A DNA stretch of 64,000 bases, from positions 1-64,000 of the forward strand of contig NZ_JAMXIB010000012.1 of assembly GCF_024006985.1 (NCBI RefSeq), given 5' to 3'. This stretch comes from Robiginitalea marina. GTDB taxonomy: Bacteria > Bacteroidota > Bacteroidia > Flavobacteriales > Flavobacteriaceae. Positions within the stretch are counted from its first letter, which is position 1; each line of letters starts with the position of its first letter. The position numbers and the translations under genes are program-made. The notes under the pieces were generated by a model. It did not search any database. It was not told the DNA's origin and saw only the letters and a program-made list of their open reading frames with translations. Shown piece after piece: positions 24,841 through 33,874 of this stretch.

Positions 24841-26698
24841 ATTCGTTGATCTTGAAATCTTCCCCGCTGTAGGGCTTGGCGTATTCGTGCTCCAGGGTTT
24901 TTTCCAGCATGCGTTTTTCCAGGTCCTTGCGGCTGATGGTTCCCTTCAGGTATTTCTCGATCAGCAGGGAGGCGATATGCCCGGCATACCGCGCCCCGTA
25001 ATACCCATTTTCGATATAAACGGCCAGGGCGATTTGCGGGTTGTCCACCGGGGCAAACGCCACAAACACAGAATGGTCGGTGAGCTGTTTCCTGACCCCG
25101 TCTATGATGGTAAAGTTTTCCACCGTCCCGGTCTTCCCGGCGATCTTAACCCCTGGGACCTGCAGCCACCTGGCCGTACCTTTCTCATAAACATCGGCCA
25201 TGCCCTGGACCACAGGCGCAAAGTGTTCCGGGTCTATGGTGGTGTATTTTCGTTCCGTGTATTGGGGGTCGTCAATGGTTTCCTCCCCGATTTTTTTGAT
25301 CAGGTGGGGGGTGTAGTAGAATCCACGGTTGGCGATGGCGGCCGTCATATTGGCCAGTTGAATGGGCGTGGCGGCTACTTCCCCCTGTCCGATGGCGTTG
25401 GAAATAATATAGGTAGAGGACCAGCGTCCATCGCCATAGACCCTGTCGTAGTAGTCCTTGCCGGGGATGCGTCCCGGGCGCCCGGTCGGCAGGTCATATC
25501 CCAGGTAATTCCCGAGGCCGAAACTTTTCATATGGCCCTCCCATACGTCCATGGCCTTATCAGAGGTTTCGAACTTGTCGTAGAACCTTCGGAAAGCCCC
25601 TGCAAAATAGGCATTGCACGATTTGTAAATGCCGGTATTCATGGTGCGCGTACCTCCCCCGCAGTGGCACCCCCGTTTCCGGTTGCCAACATAAAACCCG
25701 TTATAGCAGGTAAAGGGCGTTTCAGGGCTGATAACCCCTTCCTGCAGGGCGGCAAGTGCCTGCAGGGTTTTGAAAGGTGACCCGGGGGAAGGTTCAGCCA
25801 AAATGGAACGGTCCCATGTGGGCCTGGACAGGGAGTCGTTGTGGAGGGTGCTGTAATTTTTAGAGCGCTCCCGCCCAACGAGCAGGGAGGGCTCATAGGT
25901 AGGGCCGGAAATCATCGTCAGAATTTCTCCGCTCCCCGGTTCAATGGCCACGATCCCGCCCCTTTTCCCCCGCATCAGCAGCTCCCCGTACTCCTGTAAT
26001 TCCTTGTCGAGGGTGATGTGCAATTCGGTACCCCTTATGGAGGGGAGGTCCTTCACGCCGTCTTTGTAGGGCCCGATGTCGCGGTTAAACCGGTCTTTCT
26101 GGATGTATTTGACCCCTTTTTGCCCGCGCAGTACTTCTTCGTATTGTTTTTCGATGCCGGTACGGCCGGTGAGCTCGCCCAGTTCGTAATAGGGGTTGGA
26201 CTTCAGGTCCCACTCGTTGACCTCACTGATATACCCGAGCACGTTGGCTCCGGCATTGGTCTTGTAATCCCTCAGGGACCTTTTCTCGATATAAAACCCC
26301 TTGTATTTCCTCATTTTTTCCTGCAGGCCGGCATAATCTTCCTTGGACAGCTGGGGGACCAGCACCGAGGGAAGGCGGGGGGAATAGATTCGGGCCTTTT
26401 GCATCTGCCCGATGAATCGCTCCCTGCTGATCCCCAAAAGGGTACAGAATTCCGTGGTGTCGAGGGGTTGTACTTCCCTGGGGATGACCATGACGTCATA
26501 GGCGGGCTGGTTGGCCACCAGCAGTTTCCCGCTCCGGTCATAGATGTAGCCGCGTTCCGGGTAGTCATAAACTACCTTTACGGCGGGGTCTTCCAGCAAA
26601 TGATCCTCTGAAAACCGGAAAAGTTGCAGGTACGACAACCGGCCCAGGAAAGAAATCCCGACGAGGATGATGATCGATGACAGAACCAGTTTTTTCAT
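24830..26698 (-). CDS. mrdA: Penicillin-binding protein 2 (peptidoglycan transpeptidase)
   Basis: A 622-residue bitopic class B PBP that crosslinks side-wall peptidoglycan and activates RodA. There is an N-terminal transmembrane helix (about 5-20), then a pedestal domain with YDYPERGYIYDRSGKLLVAN. The transpeptidase domain has SPFK with nucleophile Ser307, SCN in YKSCNAYF and KTGT in IAGKTGTVEN. The length and the CHCGGGTRTMNTGIYKSCNAYF neighbourhood fit PBP2 and not PBP3. It lies 55 bp after mreD and overlaps rodA by 11 bp. Confidence 0.95.
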   Translation of the reverse strand: MKKLVLSSIIILVGISFLGRLSYLQLFRFSEDHLLEDPAVKVVYDYPERGYIYDRSGKLLVANQPAYDVMVIPREVQPLDTTEFCTLLGISRERFIGQMQKARIYSPRLPSVLVPQLSKEDYAGLQEKMRKYKGFYIEKRSLRDYKTNAGANVLGYISEVNEWDLKSNPYYELGELTGRTGIEKQYEEVLRGQKGVKYIQKDRFNRDIGPYKDGVKDLPSIRGTELHITLDKELQEYGELLMRGKRGGIVAIEPGSGEILTMISGPTYEPSLLVGRERSKNYSTLHNDSLSRPTWDRSILAEPSPGSPFKTLQALAALQEGVISPETPFTCYNGFYVGNRKRGCHCGGGTRTMNTGIYKSCNAYFAGAFRRFYDKFETSDKAMDVWEGHMKSFGLGNYLGYDLPTGRPGRIPGKDYYDRVYGDGRWSSTYIISNAIGQGEVAATPIQLANMTAAIANRGFYYTPHLIKKIGEETIDDPQYTERKYTTIDPEHFAPVVQGMADVYEKGTARWLQVPGVKIAGKTGTVENFTIIDGVRKQLTDHSVFVAFAPVDNPQIALAVYIENGYYGARYAGHIASLLIEKYLKGTISRKDLEKRMLEKTLEHEYAKPYSGEDFKINEYVW

Positions 26699-26752
26699 TT
26701 CCGTTGCTGGTGGGGGAGATTGGCGAGGCCCCTGCTCCCGGTTTCCAGAGGG

Positions 26753-27262
26753 CTATTCTTTGCTCCTGGCGAAGAGGGCCGCCAGCAATGTGGCAAAGAT
26801 AAAGGTGCTTACCCCCGTAAACACCACGCGCTTCAAAATTAACAGCAAATTAGACAAACTAAAAATCTCCAGGCTAAAGAAGGCCAGGTGGTGGATCACT
26901 ATCAATAACGCAAGAAAACTGGATTGTTGTACCCTTGTGGAATTGGAAATCCTGAAATTCTGGAATTCCAGGTTCACCCCGAACACAAAACGCATCAGCG
27001 CAATCCTGAAGAAGGCCGTGGTCAGGGAAGCTGCCGTGTGCAGGGCCATGGTATCGGAAAAAAGGTCCACAAAGAATCCAAGGAGAAACGCCGTCCCGAT
27101 AAGCACCGACCGGTTCTCCTGAACGGGATACCAGTAAAAGAAAAGCACATAGACCATGGGGTTGATGCTCCCAAGGATATTGAGGTGGTTGAAAACCAGT
27201 GCCTGCACCAGGAGCAGGCTGATAAATCTAACGATGCCAGTGAGGAGGGAATTACCGGTCAT
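26753..27262 (-). CDS. mreD: Rod shape-determining protein MreD
   Basis: A membrane component of the elongasome that links MreC to the cytoplasmic MreB filaments. The 169-residue protein is almost entirely hydrophobic, with about five helices, and has the MreD-like FFYWYPV and LLGFFVDLFSD segments (near residues 42 and 62). ATG 27262 is chosen because it overlaps the mreC stop by 11 bp and removes a basic extension of eight residues that would come from a start at 27286. It sits in the usual position between mreC and the PBP2 gene. Confidence 0.9.
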   Translation of the reverse strand: MTGNSLLTGIVRFISLLLVQALVFNHLNILGSINPMVYVLFFYWYPVQENRSVLIGTAFLLGFFVDLFSDTMALHTAASLTTAFFRIALMRFVFGVNLEFQNFRISNSTRVQQSSFLALLIVIHHLAFFSLEIFSLSNLLLILKRVVFTGVSTFIFATLLAALFARSKE

Positions 27263-28070
27263 TGCGCGTCTGGTTTTCCAGTTCAAGGATCTCGGGCCGC
27301 TTCCGGTTCAGGATCAGGTACACCTGGCCCAGGCTGGTCATGTCGTTGAAGAGGCGGACATCGATTTGGTAAAAACTGTCGGATTCACTCAGGGTGAAAT
27401 TTTCAATGGTCCCTATGGGGATATTCTCGGGGAAAATGCTGGACATGGCCCCGGTGACGATGGTGTCTCCCACCTTGAGGGGGACCAGCCTGGGGATGTC
27501 TTCGAGTTGCACCAGCCGGTAATCTTCCTGGTTCCAGGTCAGGGAACCGAAATAGTCGGTATTTCGAATTTTGGCATTGATATTCGACTTGGCATTCAGC
27601 ACGCTTTGCACGGAGGCAAAACCCTGGCTGCTCCGTTCCACAATCCCCAGGATCCCCTGGGGCGTAATGACTCCCATATCCTGGACCACCCCATCGCGCC
27701 TTCCCTTGTCGATAGTGAGGTAGTTGTTCGCTTCTCCATAGCTGTTTTTGATTACCCTTGCCGTGAGCACGCTGTAGGTCAGCTGGCTGGTATCCAGTGC
27801 TATGGAATCCTCCCGGGCAACGTTGTACAGCCGGGTGTGCAACCGCCTGTTTTCCTCCATGAGCCGTTCGTTCTCTTCCCTCAGCCAAAAGTACTTGCGC
27901 ACCGATTCGGAAGTCTTGTAGACCCGGCCGGTAAGCCAGTTGGCGGAATTGAAATACCGGGTTTGGTGGTAGTCGTTGTTCTGGATGGTCAGGAAAAGGG
28001 AAAGGAGCAGGAGCAGCGCGTAGAGCAGGGTATTTTTATTCCTTAAAATAAAATTGATGATCCGTTGCAT
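27252..28070 (-). CDS. mreC: Rod shape-determining protein MreC
   Basis: A 272-residue periplasmic scaffold protein of the elongasome. It has a basic cytoplasmic start, one transmembrane helix (about 11-27, NTLLYALLLLLSLFLTI), a coiled-coil segment (about 57-77) with charged heptads, then the beta-rich MreC domain with TARVIKNSYGEANNYLTIDKG and GILGIVERSS (near residues 105-150). It follows mreB after a 56-bp gap containing a strong hairpin and overlaps mreD. Confidence 0.94.
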   Translation of the reverse strand: MQRIINFILRNKNTLLYALLLLLSLFLTIQNNDYHQTRYFNSANWLTGRVYKTSESVRKYFWLREENERLMEENRRLHTRLYNVAREDSIALDTSQLTYSVLTARVIKNSYGEANNYLTIDKGRRDGVVQDMGVITPQGILGIVERSSQGFASVQSVLNAKSNINAKIRNTDYFGSLTWNQEDYRLVQLEDIPRLVPLKVGDTIVTGAMSSIFPENIPIGTIENFTLSESDSFYQIDVRLFNDMTSLGQVYLILNRKRPEILELENQTRNDR

Positions 28071-28102
28071 GCAGGTGCCCTAGGTCTGTTCCTGGGGAAG
28101 CG

Positions 28103-28126
28103 CCCCGGGAGGGCTTCCCTCCGGGG
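28103..28126. other. GC-rich hairpin immediately after mreB
   Basis: CCCCGGGAGGG (28103-28113) and CCCTCCGGGG (28117-28126) can form a ten-bp stem with one bulged base and a CTT loop. It abuts the mreB stop codon and precedes mreC. On the minus strand no T tract follows, so it is more likely an mRNA-stabilising or processing hairpin than a full terminator. Confidence 0.5.
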
Positions 28127-29155
28127 TTATTTTATCAGGATGCTCTTGTAGCGCTCCAGGTTTTTGAGTGCAATACCGGTGCCCCGCACCACTGCCCTTA
28201 GGGGGTCTTCCGCAATATACACCGGCAGGTCGGTTTTCTGGGAAAGCCTCCGGTCCAGGCCGCGCAGCATGGAACCGCCCCCGGCCATGTAGATACCGGT
28301 GTTATAGATATCGGCTGCGAGTTCCGGGGGGGTCTGCGACAGGGTTTCCATCACGGCGTCTTCCACCCTCAGGATCGATTTGTCCAGGGCTTTGGCGATT
28401 TCCCGGTAGGTGATGGATACCTGTTTGGGCTTTCCGGTCAGCAGGTCGCGCCCCTGGACCAGCATTTCGTCAGGGGGCGATTGCAGGTCCTCGGTGGCGG
28501 AGCCGATTTGTATCTTGATGTTTTCTGCGGTGCTTTCCCCAACATAAAGGTTGTGCTGGGTGCGCATGTAGTAGATGATGTCGTTGGTGAAGACGTCCCC
28601 GGCAATCTTTACGGATTTGTCGCACACGATCCCCCCCAAAGCGATCACTGCGATTTCGGTGGTACCACCCCCGATATCGACGATCATGTTCCCTTTGGGC
28701 TGCATGATGTCCAAACCAATCCCTATGGCTGCCGCCATGGGCTCATGGATCAGGTATACCTCCTTGCCGTTTACCCGTTCCGCAGATTCCTTAACCGCCC
28801 GCATTTCCACCTCGGTGATTCCCGATGGGATGCAGATGACCATCCTCAGTGCCGGCGGAAACCATTTCTTCTTGAGTGCCGGGATGTTTTTGATGAACAT
28901 GTTGATCATCTTTTCCGAGGCGTCGAAATCGGCGATGACCCCGTCCTTGAGCGGGCGAATGGTCTTGATGTTTTCGTGGGTCTTGCCCTGCATCATATTG
29001 GCCTCCCGCCCCACGGCAATAATCTTGCCGCTGATCCGGTCCCTGGCCACGATGGAGGGGCTGTCTACCACTACTTTGTCGTCGTGGATGATAAGGGTAT
29101 TCGCAGTACCCAGGTCGATGGCTATTTCTTCGGTCAGGAAATCAAAAAATCCCAT
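28127..29155 (-). CDS. mreB: Rod shape-determining protein MreB (bacterial actin)
   Basis: A 342-residue actin-fold ATPase whose membrane-bound filaments orient side-wall synthesis. Typical phosphate-binding motifs are present: IAIDLGTANTLI near the N-terminus, MIVDIGGGTTEIAVIALGG near residues 158-176 and MAGGGSMLRGLD near 290-301. The N-terminal MGFFDFLTEE is an amphipathic membrane-targeting helix in this family. It is the first gene of mreB-mreC-mreD-mrdA-rodA, with its own promoter-like element at 29199-29206 and a GC-rich hairpin after its stop. Confidence 0.97.
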   Translation of the reverse strand: MGFFDFLTEEIAIDLGTANTLIIHDDKVVVDSPSIVARDRISGKIIAVGREANMMQGKTHENIKTIRPLKDGVIADFDASEKMINMFIKNIPALKKKWFPPALRMVICIPSGITEVEMRAVKESAERVNGKEVYLIHEPMAAAIGIGLDIMQPKGNMIVDIGGGTTEIAVIALGGIVCDKSVKIAGDVFTNDIIYYMRTQHNLYVGESTAENIKIQIGSATEDLQSPPDEMLVQGRDLLTGKPKQVSITYREIAKALDKSILRVEDAVMETLSQTPPELAADIYNTGIYMAGGGSMLRGLDRRLSQKTDLPVYIAEDPLRAVVRGTGIALKNLERYKSILIK

Positions 29156-29198
29156 TCGCTTTGAATTAAGTTCCCGACAAACGGGCTTGTAGTACCGA

Positions 29199-29206
29199 CA
29201 AAAGTA
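29199..29206 (-). promoter_or_regulatory. -7 promoter element for the mre operon
   Basis: The minus strand reads TACTTTTG, a perfect TAnnTTTG match, about 43 bases upstream of the mreB ATG and just beyond the purH stop codon. The same octamer occurs before purH and topA. No clear -33 TTG is placed correctly. Confidence 0.5.
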
Positions 29207-29212
29207 CTAAAA

Positions 29213-30745
29213 TTAATGCTTGAAATGACGGGTACCTGTCATAACCATAGCCATCCCGTTTTGGTCGCAATAGTCGATGCTCAGCTCGTCCTTGATAGAC
29301 CCCCCGGGCTGGATGACGGCGGAAATTCCCTGGATGCCGGCAATCTCCACGCAGTCGGGAAAGGGGAAGAAGGCGTCGCTGGCCATCACGGCCCCTTGCA
29401 GGTCAAACCCGAAGGATTTCGCCTTGTGGATGGCCTGGTTCAGGGCATCCACCCTTGAGGTCTGGCCGGTGCCGCTGGCCAGCAGTTGCCCGTCCCTGGC
29501 CAGCACAATGGTATTCGATTTGGTGTGCTTGCAGATTTTGGAGGCGAACAGGAGGTCCCGGAGTTCCCTATCCCCGGGTTTTTTTTCGGTTGCGTAGCTG
29601 AGGTCTTCCAGGCTATCGGTTTTGGCATCCCTGTCCTGGTACAGGTAACCGTTAAGGCAGGTCCTGACCTGCGTTTCCGGCAGGTTCCAGTGTTTTTGGA
29701 CCAGGAGGATGCGGTTCTTTTTTCCTTTCAACAGGGCCAGGGCTTCCGGATCGAAGGCCGGGGCAATGACCACTTCACAGAACAACCCGTGGACGGCTTC
29801 GGCCGTTTCCAGGTCCAGGGCCCGGTTGCTGATCAGGATCCCCCCAAAGGCGGAAACCGGGTCTGCGGCCAGGGCAGCCGCATAGGCTGCCGACAGGGTG
29901 GGCCGGGTGGCGATGCCGCAGGCATTGTTGTGCTTCAGGATGGCAAAGGTGGGGTCGTCCTCCCGGAATTCAGCCATTAGGGACACTGCTGCATCGATAT
30001 CCAGGAGGTTGTTGTAAGAGAGTTCCTTCCCGTGGAGCTGGTCGAACAGGCCGTCGAAGTCGCCGAAGAATTTCCCTTCCTGGTGGGGGTTTTCCCCATA
30101 TCGCAAGGGGCGTCCTTCCCTTTCGCTCACTTTCAGGGCGTGGATCCCGGCCCTGCGGTTGAAATACGAAAAAATAGCAGCGTCGTAATGGGACGACACA
30201 TTGAAGGCCCGGGCGGCGAATTGCCGGCGTTCCTCCAGCGTGGTGCTTCCCCCGCCCTGCCCGAGGAGTTCCAGCAGGGGCCCGTAGTCTTCCATGGAAG
30301 AAACGCACAACACGTCCCTGTAGTTTTTTGCGGCTGCCCGGATGAGGGAAATCCCGCCAATGTCTATTTTCTCGATGATATCGGCCTCGCCAGCCCCTTC
30401 GGCTACGGTTTTTTCAAAGGGGTAGAGGTCCACGATTACGATATCCAGGGGGGCGATACCGTACTGTTCCAGCTGGCCGAGGTCCTCTGGCAGGTCCCTC
30501 CGACCCAGGATGCCTCCAAAGACCTTCGGGTGCAGGGTTTTAACCCGCCCCCCGAGGATGGAGGGGTACCCGGTGAGGTCTTCGACCGGGGTAACCGGCA
30601 GGCCGAGGTCCCGGATGAAGGATTCGGTCCCTCCGGTGGAATACAGGGCGATCCCCAGGGCGTGTAATTTTCGTACAATGGGTTCCAGGCCGTCCTTGTG
30701 GAAAACGGAAATAAGGGCGGAGGCCGCTTTTTTGGAATGGCTCAT
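29213..30745 (-). CDS. purH: Bifunctional AICAR formyltransferase / IMP cyclohydrolase
   Basis: It catalyses the last two steps of purine synthesis, AICAR to FAICAR to IMP. The 510-residue length is standard. An N-terminal MGS-like cyclohydrolase domain (about 1-190) shows ALISVFHKDGLEP, ALYSTGGTESFI and GGRVKTLHPKVFGGIL; the formyltransferase domain (about 200-510) shows RYGENPHQEG, the KHNNACG catalytic segment near residue 268 and SDAFFPFPDCVE. It has a promoter-like element at 30779-30786 and precedes mreB by 57 bp, though mreB has its own promoter candidate. Confidence 0.97.
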   Translation of the reverse strand: MSHSKKAASALISVFHKDGLEPIVRKLHALGIALYSTGGTESFIRDLGLPVTPVEDLTGYPSILGGRVKTLHPKVFGGILGRRDLPEDLGQLEQYGIAPLDIVIVDLYPFEKTVAEGAGEADIIEKIDIGGISLIRAAAKNYRDVLCVSSMEDYGPLLELLGQGGGSTTLEERRQFAARAFNVSSHYDAAIFSYFNRRAGIHALKVSEREGRPLRYGENPHQEGKFFGDFDGLFDQLHGKELSYNNLLDIDAAVSLMAEFREDDPTFAILKHNNACGIATRPTLSAAYAAALAADPVSAFGGILISNRALDLETAEAVHGLFCEVVIAPAFDPEALALLKGKKNRILLVQKHWNLPETQVRTCLNGYLYQDRDAKTDSLEDLSYATEKKPGDRELRDLLFASKICKHTKSNTIVLARDGQLLASGTGQTSRVDALNQAIHKAKSFGFDLQGAVMASDAFFPFPDCVEIAGIQGISAVIQPGGSIKDELSIDYCDQNGMAMVMTGTRHFKH

Positions 30746-30778
30746 GGCGAAGGCGTTCTAATTAGGGTTTCAGCCCCG

Positions 30779-30786
30779 CAAAAGTA
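30779..30786 (-). promoter_or_regulatory. -7 promoter element for purH
   Basis: The minus strand reads TACTTTTG, preceded by AAAG and followed by CGGGG, about 34 bases upstream of the purH ATG. It is a perfect match to TAnnTTTG and nearly identical in context to the mreB element. Confidence 0.5.
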
Positions 30787-30839
30787 CTTTATTTGAAAGG
30801 AATATCCCCGGTGGGGTTATCAACAAAACCCGGGAAGTT

Positions 30840-31292
30840 TTAAAGAATTCGGGCTACTTCCCCTGCAATTGTTTCCAGGAATTCCACGTCCGCTTCCGAG
30901 AACGGGTCCGTGGTATGGGAGTCGATGTCGATCTGCCCGATGTTCTCGCCCCCCACAAAGATGGGTACCACGATCTCTGCCTTCACATTCAGGCTGCAGG
31001 CGAGGTAATTGTCCTGGGCCGAGACGTCCGGCACCACGAAATTCTGGTTGCTCAGGGCCACCTGGCCGCAGATGCCCTTTCCAAACGGGATGATGGTATG
31101 GTCGGTGGGGTCCCCGGCATAAGGCCCCAGTTTTAGTTCTTCCCGCTTCCCGTTCCGGAAATAGAACCCCACCCAATTGTAATGGGGTACTGAAGCCCGG
31201 AGCAGGCCGCAGAGGTCCTGCAGCCGGTCATCCACCGGCCTGGAGCGGTCTGCCAGCACCCGGGATGCCTGTTCTTTGAGGTGGTCAAACAT
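30840..31292 (-). CDS. GAF-domain protein, probable free methionine-R-sulfoxide reductase
   Basis: A 150-residue single GAF domain of the fRMsr (YebR/MsrC) type, which reduces free methionine-(R)-sulfoxide. The family landmarks NWVGFYF (39-45), GPYAGDPTDHTIIPFGKGICG (56-76), LACSLNVKAEIVVPI and GQIDIDS are clear. Cys75 (in GKGICG) and Cys99 (in YLACS) match two of the three redox cysteines I recall for the E. coli enzyme; the position ten residues before Cys75, a cysteine in E. coli, is His65 here, so the resolving chemistry may differ. A promoter-like TACTTTTC lies at 31316-31323 on the minus strand. Confidence 0.82.
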   Translation of the reverse strand: MFDHLKEQASRVLADRSRPVDDRLQDLCGLLRASVPHYNWVGFYFRNGKREELKLGPYAGDPTDHTIIPFGKGICGQVALSNQNFVVPDVSAQDNYLACSLNVKAEIVVPIFVGGENIGQIDIDSHTTDPFSEADVEFLETIAGEVARIL

Positions 31293-31343
31293 GGGACAAT
31301 CGATTTAGGGCCCGAAAAGTACAAAAGAATCGCGATCCGGGCG

Positions 31344-31377
31344 AAATAAAAAATCCGGCAGGGGTGCTGCCGGATTT
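31344..31377 (-). terminator. groEL terminator
   Basis: A perfect 11-bp stem AAATCCGGCAG (31351-31361) / CTGCCGGATTT (31367-31377) with loop GGGTG is followed on the minus strand by a T-rich tail (31350-31344). It lies about 23 bases past the groEL stop. Confidence 0.88.
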
Positions 31378-31399
31378 CTGGGTTTAACGGGTATCTGGA

Positions 31400-33037
<1,638 letters not shown>

Positions 33038-33086
33038 TTAAAAATTTTGTGGTTTGGGGGCAGCGTTTCCACTGCCTGAAATCGGT

Positions 33087-33365
33087 TTATACAATTGCTA
33101 AAATGTCACTTTCCCGCATCATGAGGTAGTCGGCCCCATCCAGTTTGAGTTCGGTGCCGGAGTACTTTCCGTACAAAACGGTATCGCCGACTTTCACCGT
33201 CATTTTTTCGTCCTTGGTGCCTGGCCCTACAGCCACGACTTTTCCTTTTTGCGGTTTTTCCTTGGCCGTGTCGGGGATAATGATTCCGGATGCCGTCTTG
33301 GTTTCGGCTGCCATGGGTTCCACCAGGACCCGGTCTGCCAATGGTTTAATGTTCAGTTTAGCCAT
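33087..33365 (-). CDS. groES: Co-chaperonin GroES (10 kDa)
   Basis: A 92-residue heptameric lid of the GroEL chamber. The start at ATG 33365 ([17 protein letters not shown]) matches the universal GroES N-terminus; upstream in-frame codons are non-coding sequence containing regulatory repeats. GKVVAVGPG, the [13 protein letters not shown] segment and the terminal DILAIV are typical. No CIRCE element (TTAGCACTC-N9-GAGTGCTAA) is found upstream; instead a GGCACA-AAT-TGTGCC inverted repeat lies at 33408-33422. Confidence 0.98.
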   Translation of the reverse strand: MAKLNIKPLADRVLVEPMAAETKTASGIIIPDTAKEKPQKGKVVAVGPGTKDEKMTVKVGDTVLYGKYSGTELKLDGADYLMMRESDILAIV

Positions 33366-33407
33366 ATCGATTGATTTTTTGTTGATTTTAAACGTTGCCC
33401 TTGATCG

Positions 33408-33423
33408 GGCACAAATTGTGCCA
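33408..33423 (-). promoter_or_regulatory. Inverted repeat upstream of groES, possible sigma-54 promoter
   Basis: On the minus strand TGGCACAATTTGTGCC (33423-33408) combines a perfect inverted repeat (GGCACA / TGTGCC) with the GG-N10-GC spacing of -24/-12 promoters; TGGCAC is the canonical -24 block, while the -12 block is GTGC instead of TTGC. Transcription would start near 33397, about 32 nt before groES. No good TAnnTTTG element was found in the same gap. It could equally be an operator for a dimeric repressor. Confidence 0.35.
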
Positions 33424-33452
33424 GCCCATAAAACCTGACACATTGTAAAACA

Positions 33453-33485
33453 AAAATGCCAGCTTGTCACTCAAGCTGGCATTTT
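33453..33485 (-). terminator. secG terminator
   Basis: A perfect 13-bp stem AAAATGCCAGCTT (33453-33465) / AAGCTGGCATTTT (33473-33485) lies 18 bases past the secG stop on the minus strand, followed by TG and a few A. It separates the miaB-secG operon from groES-groEL, which therefore needs its own promoter. Confidence 0.82.
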
Positions 33486-33502
33486 GTGATTTTTTCCGGG
33501 AC

Positions 33503-33865
33503 CTATTGCAGGGTGTCAAGGACACCACCGCCCTCCTGAACAGGGGTTTCTTCAGGAATTTCCTCGGGGAGTGTTTCCGGCACCGACTCCAGGCCCTGTT
33601 GCAGCAGTTTGGATTCCGCCTCCTGGTAATTTGATTTCAACGCCACGTTGGAGAGCAGGATCAGTACAATGAGGATGGTCGCCAGGGTCCAGGTCGATTT
33701 ATCGAGGAAGTCCCCGGTTTTTTTGACCCCGCCAATCACCTGGTTCCCGCCGCCCCCGAATGAGGACGAAAGCCCGCCCCCTTTTGGGTTTTGCACCATC
33801 ACCACCAGCATCAGCAGCAAGCACACCACAATGATCAGGATCAAAAAGATTGAGAAAGTACCCAT
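33503..33865 (-). CDS. secG: Preprotein translocase subunit SecG
   Basis: A 120-residue accessory subunit of the SecYEG channel. Two transmembrane helices (about 3-22 and 57-76) flank the conserved cytoplasmic loop VQNPKGGGLSSSFGGGGNQV (about 24-43). The C-terminal tail is long and acidic (PEEIPEETPVQEGG), as often in Bacteroidota. It starts 9 bp after the TPR-like gene and is the last gene of the miaB operon, ended by the hairpin at 33453-33485. Confidence 0.95.
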   Translation of the reverse strand: MGTFSIFLILIIVVCLLLMLVVMVQNPKGGGLSSSFGGGGNQVIGGVKKTGDFLDKSTWTLATILIVLILLSNVALKSNYQEAESKLLQQGLESVPETLPEEIPEETPVQEGGGVLDTLQ

Positions 33866-33874
33866 GTTTCTTTA

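Noticed and set aside
33366-33452. CIRCE (HrcA) element before groES
   Set aside because: I looked for TTAGCACTC-N9-GAGTGCTAA on both strands and it is not there; only the GGCACA/TGTGCC repeat is present.
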